From assembly GCA_021803885.1 (NCBI GenBank), contig JAJZKY010000214.1:1-7398 (forward strand): a DNA stretch of 7,398 nt. The letters are read 5' to 3'. This DNA comes from Planctomycetota bacterium. Lineage in GTDB: Bacteria > Planctomycetota > Phycisphaerae > WQYP01 > JAJZKY01. Under the pieces are notes generated by a model, which made no database searches, was not told where the DNA came from, and was given only the letters and a program-made list of their open reading frames with translations. Made by a program: the position numbers and the translations under genes. This document shows, piece by piece, positions 1-5,438 of this stretch. The number at the start of each line of letters is the position of its first letter. Position 1 is the stretch's first letter.

Positions 1-23
1 ACGCTGCACGTGCAACCACACCC

Positions 24-767
24 GTGTCACGTGCAGCATCCGTGCCACACAAACAACGGTGGCTGGGTCTGGATCCGCTGGTGTTCTGGTCTTTGGTGGC
101 GGTGGCATTGCTGTTTCTCGTGGCCGTAGGTCTGGTCATCTGGCAGATCATGGGCCAAGAGTCCCGCCGGAGCGCCACATCAACGTACACCTCCAGCAGC
201 GCGCACCATTCGGGAAATGGCACCCACGCACCGAGCGGACCTTTGTTTCTGGGCATTCCGCTGACAGGCGACAAGATTATTTTCAGTCTTGACGGTTCCT
301 CGGCCAATATCAACAGTTTCAGCTATGTTACCCAAGGTGTGCAGGAAGCTGTGGCCACCCTGGCCCCGGATCAGCAATTCCGGGTAGCCATCTGGCGGAA
401 CAAAGGCCTGAAACTGCTGCCGGCGCAGGGCTGGTTGCGGCGCTCGGAAGTCAAGGCTCTCCGGCCCATGCTGCACCATTTGCGAAATGCCATAAGCTAC
501 GGATCCAACAATACCCTCAAGAGCATGCTTGCATCGCTGGCTTTAGGCGGAAACCAGGTGATCTTTGTTACAGCTAAATTTCAGATGCCCCACAATCTCG
601 TTGCGGCCATGGAGGCCAAACGCAGCCCCGGTCAGCGGCTGGATATCATCAGTGTGGATGGCGAGCGCCGGGAACTGCAAAAATTGGCCCAGCAATGTGA
701 TGGCCAGTTTCATAAATACACCGTGAGTGAATTGAATTCGATGACCGCCGCAAATGCCGGCAACTAA
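24..767 (+). CDS. Membrane-anchored von Willebrand A-like protein with degenerate MIDAS
   Basis: Seen: a 247-residue reading frame from a GTG at 24. The frame stays open to the left edge, so the true start may lie outside the window; another GTG is at 42. Residues ~18-43 form one hydrophobic membrane span preceded by basic residues. Residues ~50-72 are a Ser/Thr/His/Gly-rich linker, and the rest is a soluble domain. That domain follows the vWA pattern: a hydrophobic strand ending in LDGSSA (residues 89-94) where MIDAS proteins have DxSxS, a helix, GSNNTLKSMLASL (160-172) where the MIDAS Thr usually sits, the strand NQVIFVTAKF where TDG is typical, and a final LAQQCDGQFHKYT resembling the usual 'lA..tgG.f..v' ending. 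Inferred: an exported or periplasm-facing vWA-like domain of unknown role that probably binds metal poorly or not at all. Family call moderate, function unknown. A 150-nt gap separates it from the next gene. Confidence 0.6.
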   Translation: MSRAASVPHKQRWLGLDPLVFWSLVAVALLFLVAVGLVIWQIMGQESRRSATSTYTSSSAHHSGNGTHAPSGPLFLGIPLTGDKIIFSLDGSSANINSFSYVTQGVQEAVATLAPDQQFRVAIWRNKGLKLLPAQGWLRRSEVKALRPMLHHLRNAISYGSNNTLKSMLASLALGGNQVIFVTAKFQMPHNLVAAMEAKRSPGQRLDIISVDGERRELQKLAQQCDGQFHKYTVSELNSMTAANAGN

Positions 768-906
768 AAGATTATGTGGGCGTGGTGCGGCCCAACCACT
801 TGCGCAGCGCCCTGCACAACCGGCTGTTCCCCCCCCCACCAGCCGCGGCGAACACCCGTGACCCAGCCGTCCCCGCGATCCGGATAACCAAGGCTCTTGA
901 ATTTTC

Positions 907-910
907 AGGA
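907..910 (+). promoter_or_regulatory. Shine-Dalgarno AGGA deciding the RluD-family start
   Basis: AGGA lies 7 nt upstream of the ATG at 918. This favours that ATG over the in-frame TTG at 897, which would add only seven residues and has no comparable site. Confidence 0.55.
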
Positions 911-917
911 CAACCCC

Positions 918-1985
918 ATGTACAACGAGCCTGATGTGAATGATCAACCCTTGGCACCGATGGAGGAGGTTGATGGACTGGAATCATTGCCCGTAGATGA
1001 GGCACTCGATCATATTGAGTTTCATATTCGCCACGATCTACAAAAACGCCTGGACCTGTACCTGCGCGATCGGCTGCCGCACCATTCGCGCTCGATGCTG
1101 CAAAAATTAATTCGTGCGGGAGCCGCTTTGGTCAATGATCGTCCGGCCAAATCCAGTACGCTGCTGCGGGCCGGAGACAAAGTACAACTGGATATACCGC
1201 CTGTGGTGGATCATCACGCCCTGCCGGAAAATATCCCGCTGCAGGTTATTTATGAGGACGACCACTTTCTGGCGGTCAATAAACAGGCAGATCTTCTGGT
1301 TCATCCGGCCCGCGGCCACTGGACCGGCACCCTGATCAACGCCCTGCTGTACCACGCCCGCCAGACCGCCGGCACGCTTTCCACCGGCAGTGATCCGTGG
1401 CGACCGGGCATCATTCATCGCCTGGACCGCCATACCACCGGCCTGATCCTGATTGCCAAAACTGATGAGGCCCATTGGCGGTTGGCCGGTCAATTTGAGC
1501 GCCGCAGCATTCGCAAAACGTATCTGGCCATTGTTCATGGCGTACCGGCGCTGGATAGCGATATGATAGATGCTCCATTGGGAGTCCACCCGGGCAACCG
1601 CGAAAAATATGCCGTTCGTACGGAGGGCGGGCGCCCGGCACAAACCATTTACCACGTGCGTGAGAGGTTTGGCCGATGCTCTCTGCTGGAATTGGCTCCG
1701 AAAACGGGCCGCACACACCAACTACGGGTGCATCTGGCGCATATCGGGCATCCTATTGTCGGCGATGTTACCTATGGTGGACGCGAACTTTCGCCCCTGG
1801 ATATTACCGGACGCAACGCCCCTTCGGCCGTTGGTCCGACCTGCCCGGTTATCGGCCGCCAGGCGCTGCACGCCTTCAGGCTGCAATTTGTGCATCCCTT
1901 TAATTTTACCCGTATGACTCTGGAAGCCCCTGTGCCGGAGGATATGATTGAATTATTGTCGGTCCTGCGCGGGACTGGTCGATAA
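918..1985 (+). CDS. rluD: RluD/RluA-family 23S rRNA pseudouridine synthase
   Basis: It isomerises uridine to pseudouridine in RNA; RluD itself acts on helix 69 of 23S rRNA. The ATG at 918 gives 355 residues, slightly longer than typical RluD (~325) because of an acidic N-terminal extension of ~30 residues. Residues ~37-93 resemble an S4 RNA-binding domain (RLDLYLRDRL...SRSMLQKLIRAG...VNDRPA). The catalytic domain starts near residue 105 (LQVIYEDDHFLAVNKQ). The signature HRLDRHTTGLILIAK is at 167-181, with catalytic Asp at 170. GRTHQLRVHLAHIGHPIVGD (264-283) is the second conserved block of the family. All key residues are present, so it should be active. The exact target cannot be fixed from sequence: RluA, RluC and RluD share this fold, although an S4 domain excludes plain RluA. 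It precedes rnc in the same direction, 116 nt away; co-transcription is plausible but unproven. Confidence 0.9.
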   Translation: MYNEPDVNDQPLAPMEEVDGLESLPVDEALDHIEFHIRHDLQKRLDLYLRDRLPHHSRSMLQKLIRAGAALVNDRPAKSSTLLRAGDKVQLDIPPVVDHHALPENIPLQVIYEDDHFLAVNKQADLLVHPARGHWTGTLINALLYHARQTAGTLSTGSDPWRPGIIHRLDRHTTGLILIAKTDEAHWRLAGQFERRSIRKTYLAIVHGVPALDSDMIDAPLGVHPGNREKYAVRTEGGRPAQTIYHVRERFGRCSLLELAPKTGRTHQLRVHLAHIGHPIVGDVTYGGRELSPLDITGRNAPSAVGPTCPVIGRQALHAFRLQFVHPFNFTRMTLEAPVPEDMIELLSVLRGTGR

Positions 1986-2059
1986 TTATGGCGATGTCGG
2001 CCGTAGCTGACGATGACGCTGGAGGCGGCGATTCATATGCACGGATGCTATTCATACAT

Positions 2060-2075
2060 AGTCCGGGGTCGGACT
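2060..2075 (+). other. Short perfect hairpin upstream of rnc
   Basis: AGTCCG-GGGT-CGGACT is a 6-bp perfect stem with a 4-nt loop, ending 26 nt before the rnc ATG. No T-run follows, so it is not a standard terminator. It may be a leader structure in the rluD-rnc mRNA. RNase III genes in some bacteria are autoregulated through leader hairpins, but this stem is too short to be an obvious cleavage site. An imperfect direct repeat (GGACTGATAA at 2071-2080, GGACTGACAA at 2088-2097) overlaps it. Confidence 0.3.
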
Positions 2076-2101
2076 GATAACGGATCTGGACTGACAAAAC
2101 G

Positions 2102-2836
2102 ATGGTTATTCAGGAAATATTGGACCAGTGCCAGGCGATCATTGAATACCAGTTCCGTAATCCGGAATTGCTGGATGCCGCATTAACTCATTCTTCCTGC
2201 GCGGATAACCGATTGCTTTCCAACGAGCGGCTGGAATTCCTTGGCGATGCCGTGCTGGGGCTTATTGTGTGCCAGCGGCTTTATGAAATTTATCCCGAAC
2301 ATCTGGAAGGCGAACTGACCAAACTCAAATCCGCGGTGGTTTCGCGTCGCACGTGTGCCGCCATCAGCAACGCCATCGGCCTTACCGCCCTTATCCGCGT
2401 GGGACGGGGAATGGAAGGGGCGGGTAACCGTCCGAGCAGTTTGGCCGCGGGAGTATTTGAATCTGTTGTGGCCGCCATTTATCTGGACGGAGGTTTTGAA
2501 AACGCCCGCACCTTTGTGCTTAAACATACTGAAACCTGGATATTACAATACGCCAGAACCAGCCATCAGCAGAATTACAAATCGCTGCTGCAGCAATACG
2601 TGCAGCGGCAGTTGGGCGGCACCCCCACCTATGAAGTTCTGGATGAAACCGGGCCGGATCATAACAAATCCTTCCAGGTACGTGTGGTGGCCAACGATCG
2701 CGGATTCAGCCCTGCCTGGGGCACTACCAAGAAGGATGCCGAGCAGCAAGCCGCTCTGAAAGCCTTGCAGGAACTGGGCATGGTAGACGAACACGGTCAC
2801 GAGCCACCCCCCGTTTCTACGGCCAGCACCCCATAA
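2102..2836 (+). CDS. rnc: Ribonuclease III
   Basis: It cleaves double-stranded RNA and works in rRNA precursor processing and mRNA turnover in the cytoplasm. The ATG at 2102 gives 244 residues, a normal length; an in-frame TAA at 2078-2080 limits any upstream extension. No strong Shine-Dalgarno is seen. The N-terminal RNase III domain carries the family signature NERLEFLGDAVL (41-52), with acidic residues E42, E45 and D49, then E69 in HLEGEL. The second catalytic block reads AAGVFESVVAAIYLDGG (115-131). E120 matches the essential glutamate (E. coli E117), but Gly117 replaces the aspartate equivalent to E. coli D114. Residues ~158-227 form a dsRNA-binding domain (NYKSLLQQYVQ... to ...GTTKKDAEQQAALKALQEL). 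The last ~17 residues are a Pro/Ser/Thr-rich tail. Identification is secure; the effect of Gly117 on activity is open. The gene converges on the thiol peroxidase gene, with 112 nt between stops and no clear terminator there. Confidence 0.95.
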   Translation: MVIQEILDQCQAIIEYQFRNPELLDAALTHSSCADNRLLSNERLEFLGDAVLGLIVCQRLYEIYPEHLEGELTKLKSAVVSRRTCAAISNAIGLTALIRVGRGMEGAGNRPSSLAAGVFESVVAAIYLDGGFENARTFVLKHTETWILQYARTSHQQNYKSLLQQYVQRQLGGTPTYEVLDETGPDHNKSFQVRVVANDRGFSPAWGTTKKDAEQQAALKALQELGMVDEHGHEPPPVSTASTP

Positions 2837-2948
2837 GCAATGCCTCTGACGAACACCTGAATTCCGCCCCCAGCCAAACCGTATTAGAGAATAAATTTTC
2901 CGGCCCACCATGCACCACACGCCGGACTCTACGCCCTCCCCGCTTTGG

Positions 2949-3554
2949 TTACGGGTTGGCTGCTGCAGCCTGACGAGCCGCGGCCAGCACCGGGGCATAG
3001 TCGGGCTGATGGGCGATGTTGGGCACCAGTTGAATGTAGGATATTTTGCCCGTTTTGCCCACTACCACCACCTGCCGTGCCAGCAAACCGTTTTGTTTCA
3101 TCAACACGCCGTAAGCTTGGGCAAAGCTGTGGAAGCGGTAATCAGAAACGGTCATGATGTGCTTAATGCCTTTGGCACCGCACCACTGTTTTTGGGCAAA
3201 GGGCAGGTCCATGCTGATGGTGATGATTCCCACATCTTTTCCCAGGGTGGACGCCACCTGGTTGAAATGGTGAGTCTCCAAACTGCAGACGGGCGTATCC
3301 AGGGATGGCACCGACGAGAGAATCCAGACTTTTCCATGGCCAGGTTGAAAATGGTAAACCGTCATGTTGTTGGCGACGGCCTTAAACCGCGGGGCCGCTT
3401 CGCCCACATGAACCGGCTTGCCCAGGAGTGTGATGGGCTGGCCGTTGAGTGTTACCAGGCCGGTGCGTTGAGGAGCGGGGGAAAATGAACATCCACCGAA
3501 AACCAAAAGTAGAATTGCCAGAATGGTAAAAGTGGATAGGTTCTTAGCCGACAT
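2949..3554 (-). CDS. tpx: Thiol peroxidase (Tpx family) with lipoprotein signal
   Basis: It reduces peroxides using a peroxidatic cysteine that is recycled by a thioredoxin-type partner. The minus-strand ATG at 3554-3552 is preceded by AAGGAG with a 7-nt gap and gives 201 residues, against ~165-170 for ordinary Tpx. Residues 1-22 are a basic then hydrophobic signal ending VFGGC, which fits a lipobox with Cys22 as the lipidated residue. The enzyme domain starts near TLNGQPITLLGKPVHVG. Active-site PSLDTPVC (83-90) gives Thr87 and peroxidatic Cys90; SMDLPFAQKQWCGAKG (114-129) gives resolving Cys125; LLAR (157-160) supplies the conserved Arg160. All catalytic residues of atypical 2-Cys Tpx are present. 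Inferred: an active peroxidase tethered to a membrane outside the cytoplasm, which would need a reducing partner there; none is in this window. It appears monocistronic, with its own promoter. Confidence 0.92.
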   Translation of the reverse strand: MSAKNLSTFTILAILLLVFGGCSFSPAPQRTGLVTLNGQPITLLGKPVHVGEAAPRFKAVANNMTVYHFQPGHGKVWILSSVPSLDTPVCSLETHHFNQVASTLGKDVGIITISMDLPFAQKQWCGAKGIKHIMTVSDYRFHSFAQAYGVLMKQNGLLARQVVVVGKTGKISYIQLVPNIAHQPDYAPVLAAARQAAAANP

Positions 3555-3561
3555 TCGGATA

Positions 3562-3567
3562 CTCCTT
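3562..3567 (-). promoter_or_regulatory. Strong Shine-Dalgarno of tpx
   Basis: On the minus strand AAGGAG sits 7 nt before the ATG at 3554. It fixes the start at MSAKNLST and rules out the longer open frame that reaches 3770. Confidence 0.75.
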
Positions 3568-3581
3568 ACATTGTTTATTAT

Positions 3582-3611
3582 AGTATAGCTCGAAGCCTGC
3601 CTGTCTGTTAA
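3582..3611 (-). promoter_or_regulatory. Sigma70-type promoter of tpx
   Basis: On the minus strand TTAACA (3611-3606) and TATACT (3587-3582) are separated by 18 bp, each one mismatch from consensus. A second -10-like hexamer, TATAAT (3582-3577), overlaps by one base with poorer spacing. The predicted start is near 3575, giving a leader of about 20 nt that contains the Shine-Dalgarno. Confidence 0.6.
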
Positions 3612-3631
3612 AAAAAATTGCCGTGCGGCAA
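3611..3631 (-). terminator. Rho-independent terminator on the minus strand
   Basis: Read on the minus strand, TTGCCG-CA-CGGCAA (or a 5-bp stem with loop GCAC) is followed directly by seven T residues. It lies ~205 nt past the TPR gene stop and just upstream of the tpx -35 box. It would therefore end TPR transcripts before tpx and keep the two units apart. The stem is short, so efficiency is uncertain; the palindrome could instead be a regulator site for tpx. Confidence 0.5.
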
Positions 3632-3788
3632 AAATACATTGAAGCGTGGCCATCCATTGTTGCAAATGCATCGCAGCCGTTATCAAATCAGCATATTCGG
3701 AGGGATATCTTGGGATCGCGGGAGTCCTGGCATGCCGTCGATTGGAGATGGCGGCCTTTGGAAGAGCCACCAGCCGTCAGCAATCGGC

Positions 3789-3812
3789 TTTCAGCCTTCT
3801 TCGGGCTTGAAA
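3789..3812 (-). other. Hairpin in the 3' untranslated region of the TPR gene
   Basis: On the minus strand TTTCA-A-GCC pairs with GGC-TGAAA, leaving a 7-nt loop: eight base pairs with one bulged A. It starts 24 nt after the TPR stop codon. No T-run follows, so it is more likely a stabilising or pausing structure than a complete terminator. The rest of 3632-3835 shows no gene. Confidence 0.35.
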
Positions 3813-3835
3813 CTTCGCGACCAACTTGAACCAAC

Positions 3836-4519
3836 CTATGCTACTTTGTCCTGGGAATCGGTGATGCGGTCGATCATGTCAATGGCTGCGGCTACGCCTT
3901 CCAGATGAGGATTGAGGACCAGAGCTTGCTCATAACAGTGGCGGGCACGCATGAAATCGCCCAAGTTACAATAACAATGCCCTAAATTGGCCATAGCTAC
4001 AAAATGCAGCGGTTCGAGATTGAGGGTTGATTGATAGTCTGCGATCGCTTCTTCAAACCGATCGGCCAAGCTATAGGCAATCGCCCGCTGGTTGTACGCC
4101 TCGGCAAAGCCAGGGTCCACTTCGATGGCCATGGAGAAGCGTTCAATCGCAGCTTCCGTGTTGCCATGGTTCAGGTGGGTATTGCCTTGCTTAATAAGAT
4201 GGGTACTCTGCTTTTTACCCATTCCACACCAGATGCAGCGGAGAGAATTGTCCGCCAGTTGGTTCACTTTGAGATCCTGATCGTGAAGAGTACGTATTAA
4301 AGGTCCAACGGCGGTTCCATCGCCGACCAGGCCCAGCGACATAATCGCCAGTCTCCGGGCCTGCACATCGCCCTCCACGAGAAACTGAATCAACCACCCC
4401 ACCGGCCAAGCCTCGTGGAGAACTTCGTATGCCCAGCGAAGATCCCCTTTCTCAAAGGCGGGCTGCAATTCTTTGACAAAGCGAGAAGTACTAACTTGGA
4501 ATCCATCGCTCTCAGCCAT
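3836..4519 (-). CDS. HEAT-repeat plus TPR protein
   Basis: Seen: the minus-strand ATG at 4519-4517, with GGAG 6 nt upstream, gives 227 residues. There is no signal peptide or membrane span, so it is probably cytoplasmic. Residues ~49-97 resemble HEAT/PBS-lyase-type helical repeats (GDVQARRLAIMSLGLVGDG..VGPLIRTLHDQD). Residues ~104-205 contain three tetratricopeptide repeats: HLIKQGNTHLNHGNTEAAIERFSMAIEVDP in register, then AYNQRAIAYSLADRFEEAIADYQSTLNLEP, then AMANLGHCYCNLGDFMRARHCYEQALVLNP (first residues ~107, 141, 175). Known: both repeat types form alpha-solenoids that hold other proteins; neither is catalytic. Inferred: a scaffold or adaptor; no partner can be named. It stands alone, flanked by its own promoter and a terminator. 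An upstream in-frame ATG (4594) is rejected because it lacks a ribosome site. Confidence 0.8.
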   Translation of the reverse strand: MAESDGFQVSTSRFVKELQPAFEKGDLRWAYEVLHEAWPVGWLIQFLVEGDVQARRLAIMSLGLVGDGTAVGPLIRTLHDQDLKVNQLADNSLRCIWCGMGKKQSTHLIKQGNTHLNHGNTEAAIERFSMAIEVDPGFAEAYNQRAIAYSLADRFEEAIADYQSTLNLEPLHFVAMANLGHCYCNLGDFMRARHCYEQALVLNPHLEGVAAAIDMIDRITDSQDKVA

Positions 4520-4525
4520 GTGATA

Positions 4526-4529
4526 CTCC
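4526..4529 (-). promoter_or_regulatory. Shine-Dalgarno GGAG of the TPR gene
   Basis: GGAG on the minus strand lies 6 nt before the ATG at 4519. It selects the start MAESDGF over the longer frame beginning at 4594. Confidence 0.6.
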
Positions 4530-4675
4530 GTTTCCTGAGCCAGAAACCATGAGGCGCTTAAATCGCGAAATCTTCGCATCTTTGAGCACTCCATGCTGCT
4601 GGGCTGCTGGTGGTTACCCGTTCACTTCCGCGTAGGCCGACTGGACACTTGCACCATGTTAGCTGTGTCATATTA

Positions 4676-4704
4676 ATCATAGGCACACAATAAACCGCGG
4701 ACAA
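4676..4704 (-). promoter_or_regulatory. Likely promoter of the TPR gene
   Basis: On the minus strand TTGTCC (4704-4699) and TATGAT (4681-4676) are spaced by exactly 17 bp. Directly upstream, at about 4708-4740, is a very A/T-rich run like an UP element. The predicted start near 4669 would give a ~150-nt leader. Sequence match only. Confidence 0.5.
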
Positions 4705-5101
4705 GGCCAATAATTAAAAAATAATATCGGACTTTTCTTTTCCACAGTGCATCATGTCCATCGAACCAAGCTTTCTTCGCAGAAGCATTTATCTGGCGTT
4801 ACAAGCTATCATTTGCCCGGGCCGCCAGCAGTATCGCGCGACCAGTATTCCTATATCTAAGGTATAGTCAGAAATTGACAGATGGAAAGTACAAAACATA
4901 TAAATTGTGTTTATGCGAAATGCTGGAGCGATATTTATGGCATTTGCGAAATAACTTCGGCCTGTCATAGCCGCACCCTTCAGATGCTGCGCCACCCATT
5001 ACACCAGTCCGGCCATGGCCTTGCGGGGCATACTGAGGCCACCTTTAACCGTAAAACTCTGGACCCGACAATGCCGCTCACAAGCCCGAGTCCGTGGAGA
5101 A

Positions 5102-5296
5102 GCGGGCCTGAGCCTGCAAGTTTCGCTAAGCCGCGGGAATTGGTAACCGTTCACGGCCAAGCCAACAGATCAGCGTTACGGCAGTGGTGGCGTCCTCAAC
5201 AGCGGGGACACCACTTGTGGTGCGGGCTTCCAGCCTGCCCGGTCGCCCTTTCGTGAACGGTTACGAGAATTGTTTGCAACCGCGGGCTGGAGCCTG
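5102..5296. repeat. Three REP-like GCGGGC-N3/4-AGCCTG repeats
   Basis: The same short, near-palindromic unit occurs three times: 5102-5116 (spacer CTG), 5222-5237 (spacer TTCC) and 5282-5296 (spacer TGG). Copies two and three can fold as GGCT/AGCC mini-hairpins. Their clustering in non-coding DNA resembles dispersed REP-type palindromes. Copy number elsewhere in the genome is unknown. Confidence 0.5.
5143..5264. repeat. 13-bp perfect inverted repeat enclosing a 96-nt structured segment
   Basis: GTAACCGTTCACG (5143-5155) is the exact reverse complement of CGTGAACGGTTAC (5252-5264). A related palindrome GTAACGGTTAC lies at 5297-5307, and a relative GGTTACCCGTTCAC at 4612-4625. The enclosed segment contains CACCAC-TT-GTGGTG (5209-5222) and one REP-like unit. 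It could be the ends of a small non-autonomous mobile element or a set of protein-binding sites. No transposase and no clear target-site duplication is visible. Confidence 0.55.
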
Positions 5297-5334
5297 GTAA
5301 CGGTTACAAAACACAATGCTGTGGCGCGGAGCTT

Positions 5335-5364
5335 TTGACCAATTGCTGGAATGTTGGGTATAAT
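5335..5364 (+). promoter_or_regulatory. Sigma70-type promoter of nuoAB
   Basis: TTGACC (5335-5340), an 18-bp spacer and a perfect TATAAT (5359-5364). The predicted start is near 5371, leaving a ~68-nt leader before the nuoA ATG. This is the best promoter match in the window. Confidence 0.65.
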
Positions 5365-5374
5365 CCGAAGGAGT

Positions 5375-5392
5375 TTGTGAGTTGTTTCACAA
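5375..5392 (+). promoter_or_regulatory. CRP/FNR-family-like operator at the nuoAB promoter
   Basis: TTGTGA-GTTGTT-TCACAA is a perfect 6-bp inverted repeat with a 6-nt spacer. Its core TGTGA-N6-TCACA is exactly the consensus bound by E. coli CRP-type regulators. Its centre is about 12 nt downstream of the predicted transcription start, where a bound protein would normally repress. It could alternatively be an RNA stem-loop in the leader. The regulator itself is not in the window. Confidence 0.5.
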
Positions 5393-5393
5393 T

Positions 5394-5409
5394 CGCCTGG
5401 GGCCAGGCG
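5394..5409 (+). other. Second leader hairpin before nuoA
   Basis: CGCCTGG-GG-CCAGGCG is a perfect 7-bp G/C-rich inverted repeat, starting 2 nt after the TTGTGA palindrome and ending 29 nt before the nuoA ATG. It may fold in the mRNA leader. No T-run follows, so it is not a complete intrinsic terminator. Confidence 0.4.
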
Positions 5410-5438
5410 GGTGCAAGGTCCAGCGAAGAAGAGTTTTT

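Larger units (their letters stand above)
4741..5334. other. Gene-free intergenic region between the TPR and nuoA promoters
   Basis: No convincing coding sequence, tRNA or known riboswitch is seen. The left half (4741-5040) is unremarkable and partly A/T-rich around 4850-4960, with only minor palindromes. The right half (5102-5307) holds the repeats listed separately. A 124-codon plus-strand frame at 4882-5256 is judged spurious: its composition is odd (rich in Ser, Pro, His, Cys and Trp), it runs through the repeats, and its stop codon lies inside one of them. Confidence 0.6.

Noticed and set aside
1107..1721. 204-codon minus-strand open frame
   Set aside because: Lies wholly inside the pseudouridine synthase gene, opposite its conserved catalytic blocks; no family features.
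2837..2948. Search for a bidirectional terminator between convergent rnc and tpx
   Set aside because: No stem with a flanking T-run was found on either strand.
2910..3488. 192-codon plus-strand open frame
   Set aside because: It is the antisense shadow of tpx, whose catalytic motifs and ribosome site are unambiguous on the minus strand.
3618..3631. Palindrome TTGCCG-TG-CGGCAA read as a peroxide-regulator operator for tpx
   Set aside because: Possible, but the seven T residues immediately after it on the minus strand make a terminator the simpler reading; no known regulator consensus matches.
3555..3770. N-terminal extension of tpx to an upstream ATG
   Set aside because: It would include the terminator and the promoter; the ATG at 3554 has AAGGAG and begins a good lipoprotein signal.
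4882..5256. 124-codon plus-strand open frame in the intergenic region
   Set aside because: Unnatural composition, no ribosome site, no recognisable domain; it runs through the REP-like repeats and its stop lies within the inverted repeat.
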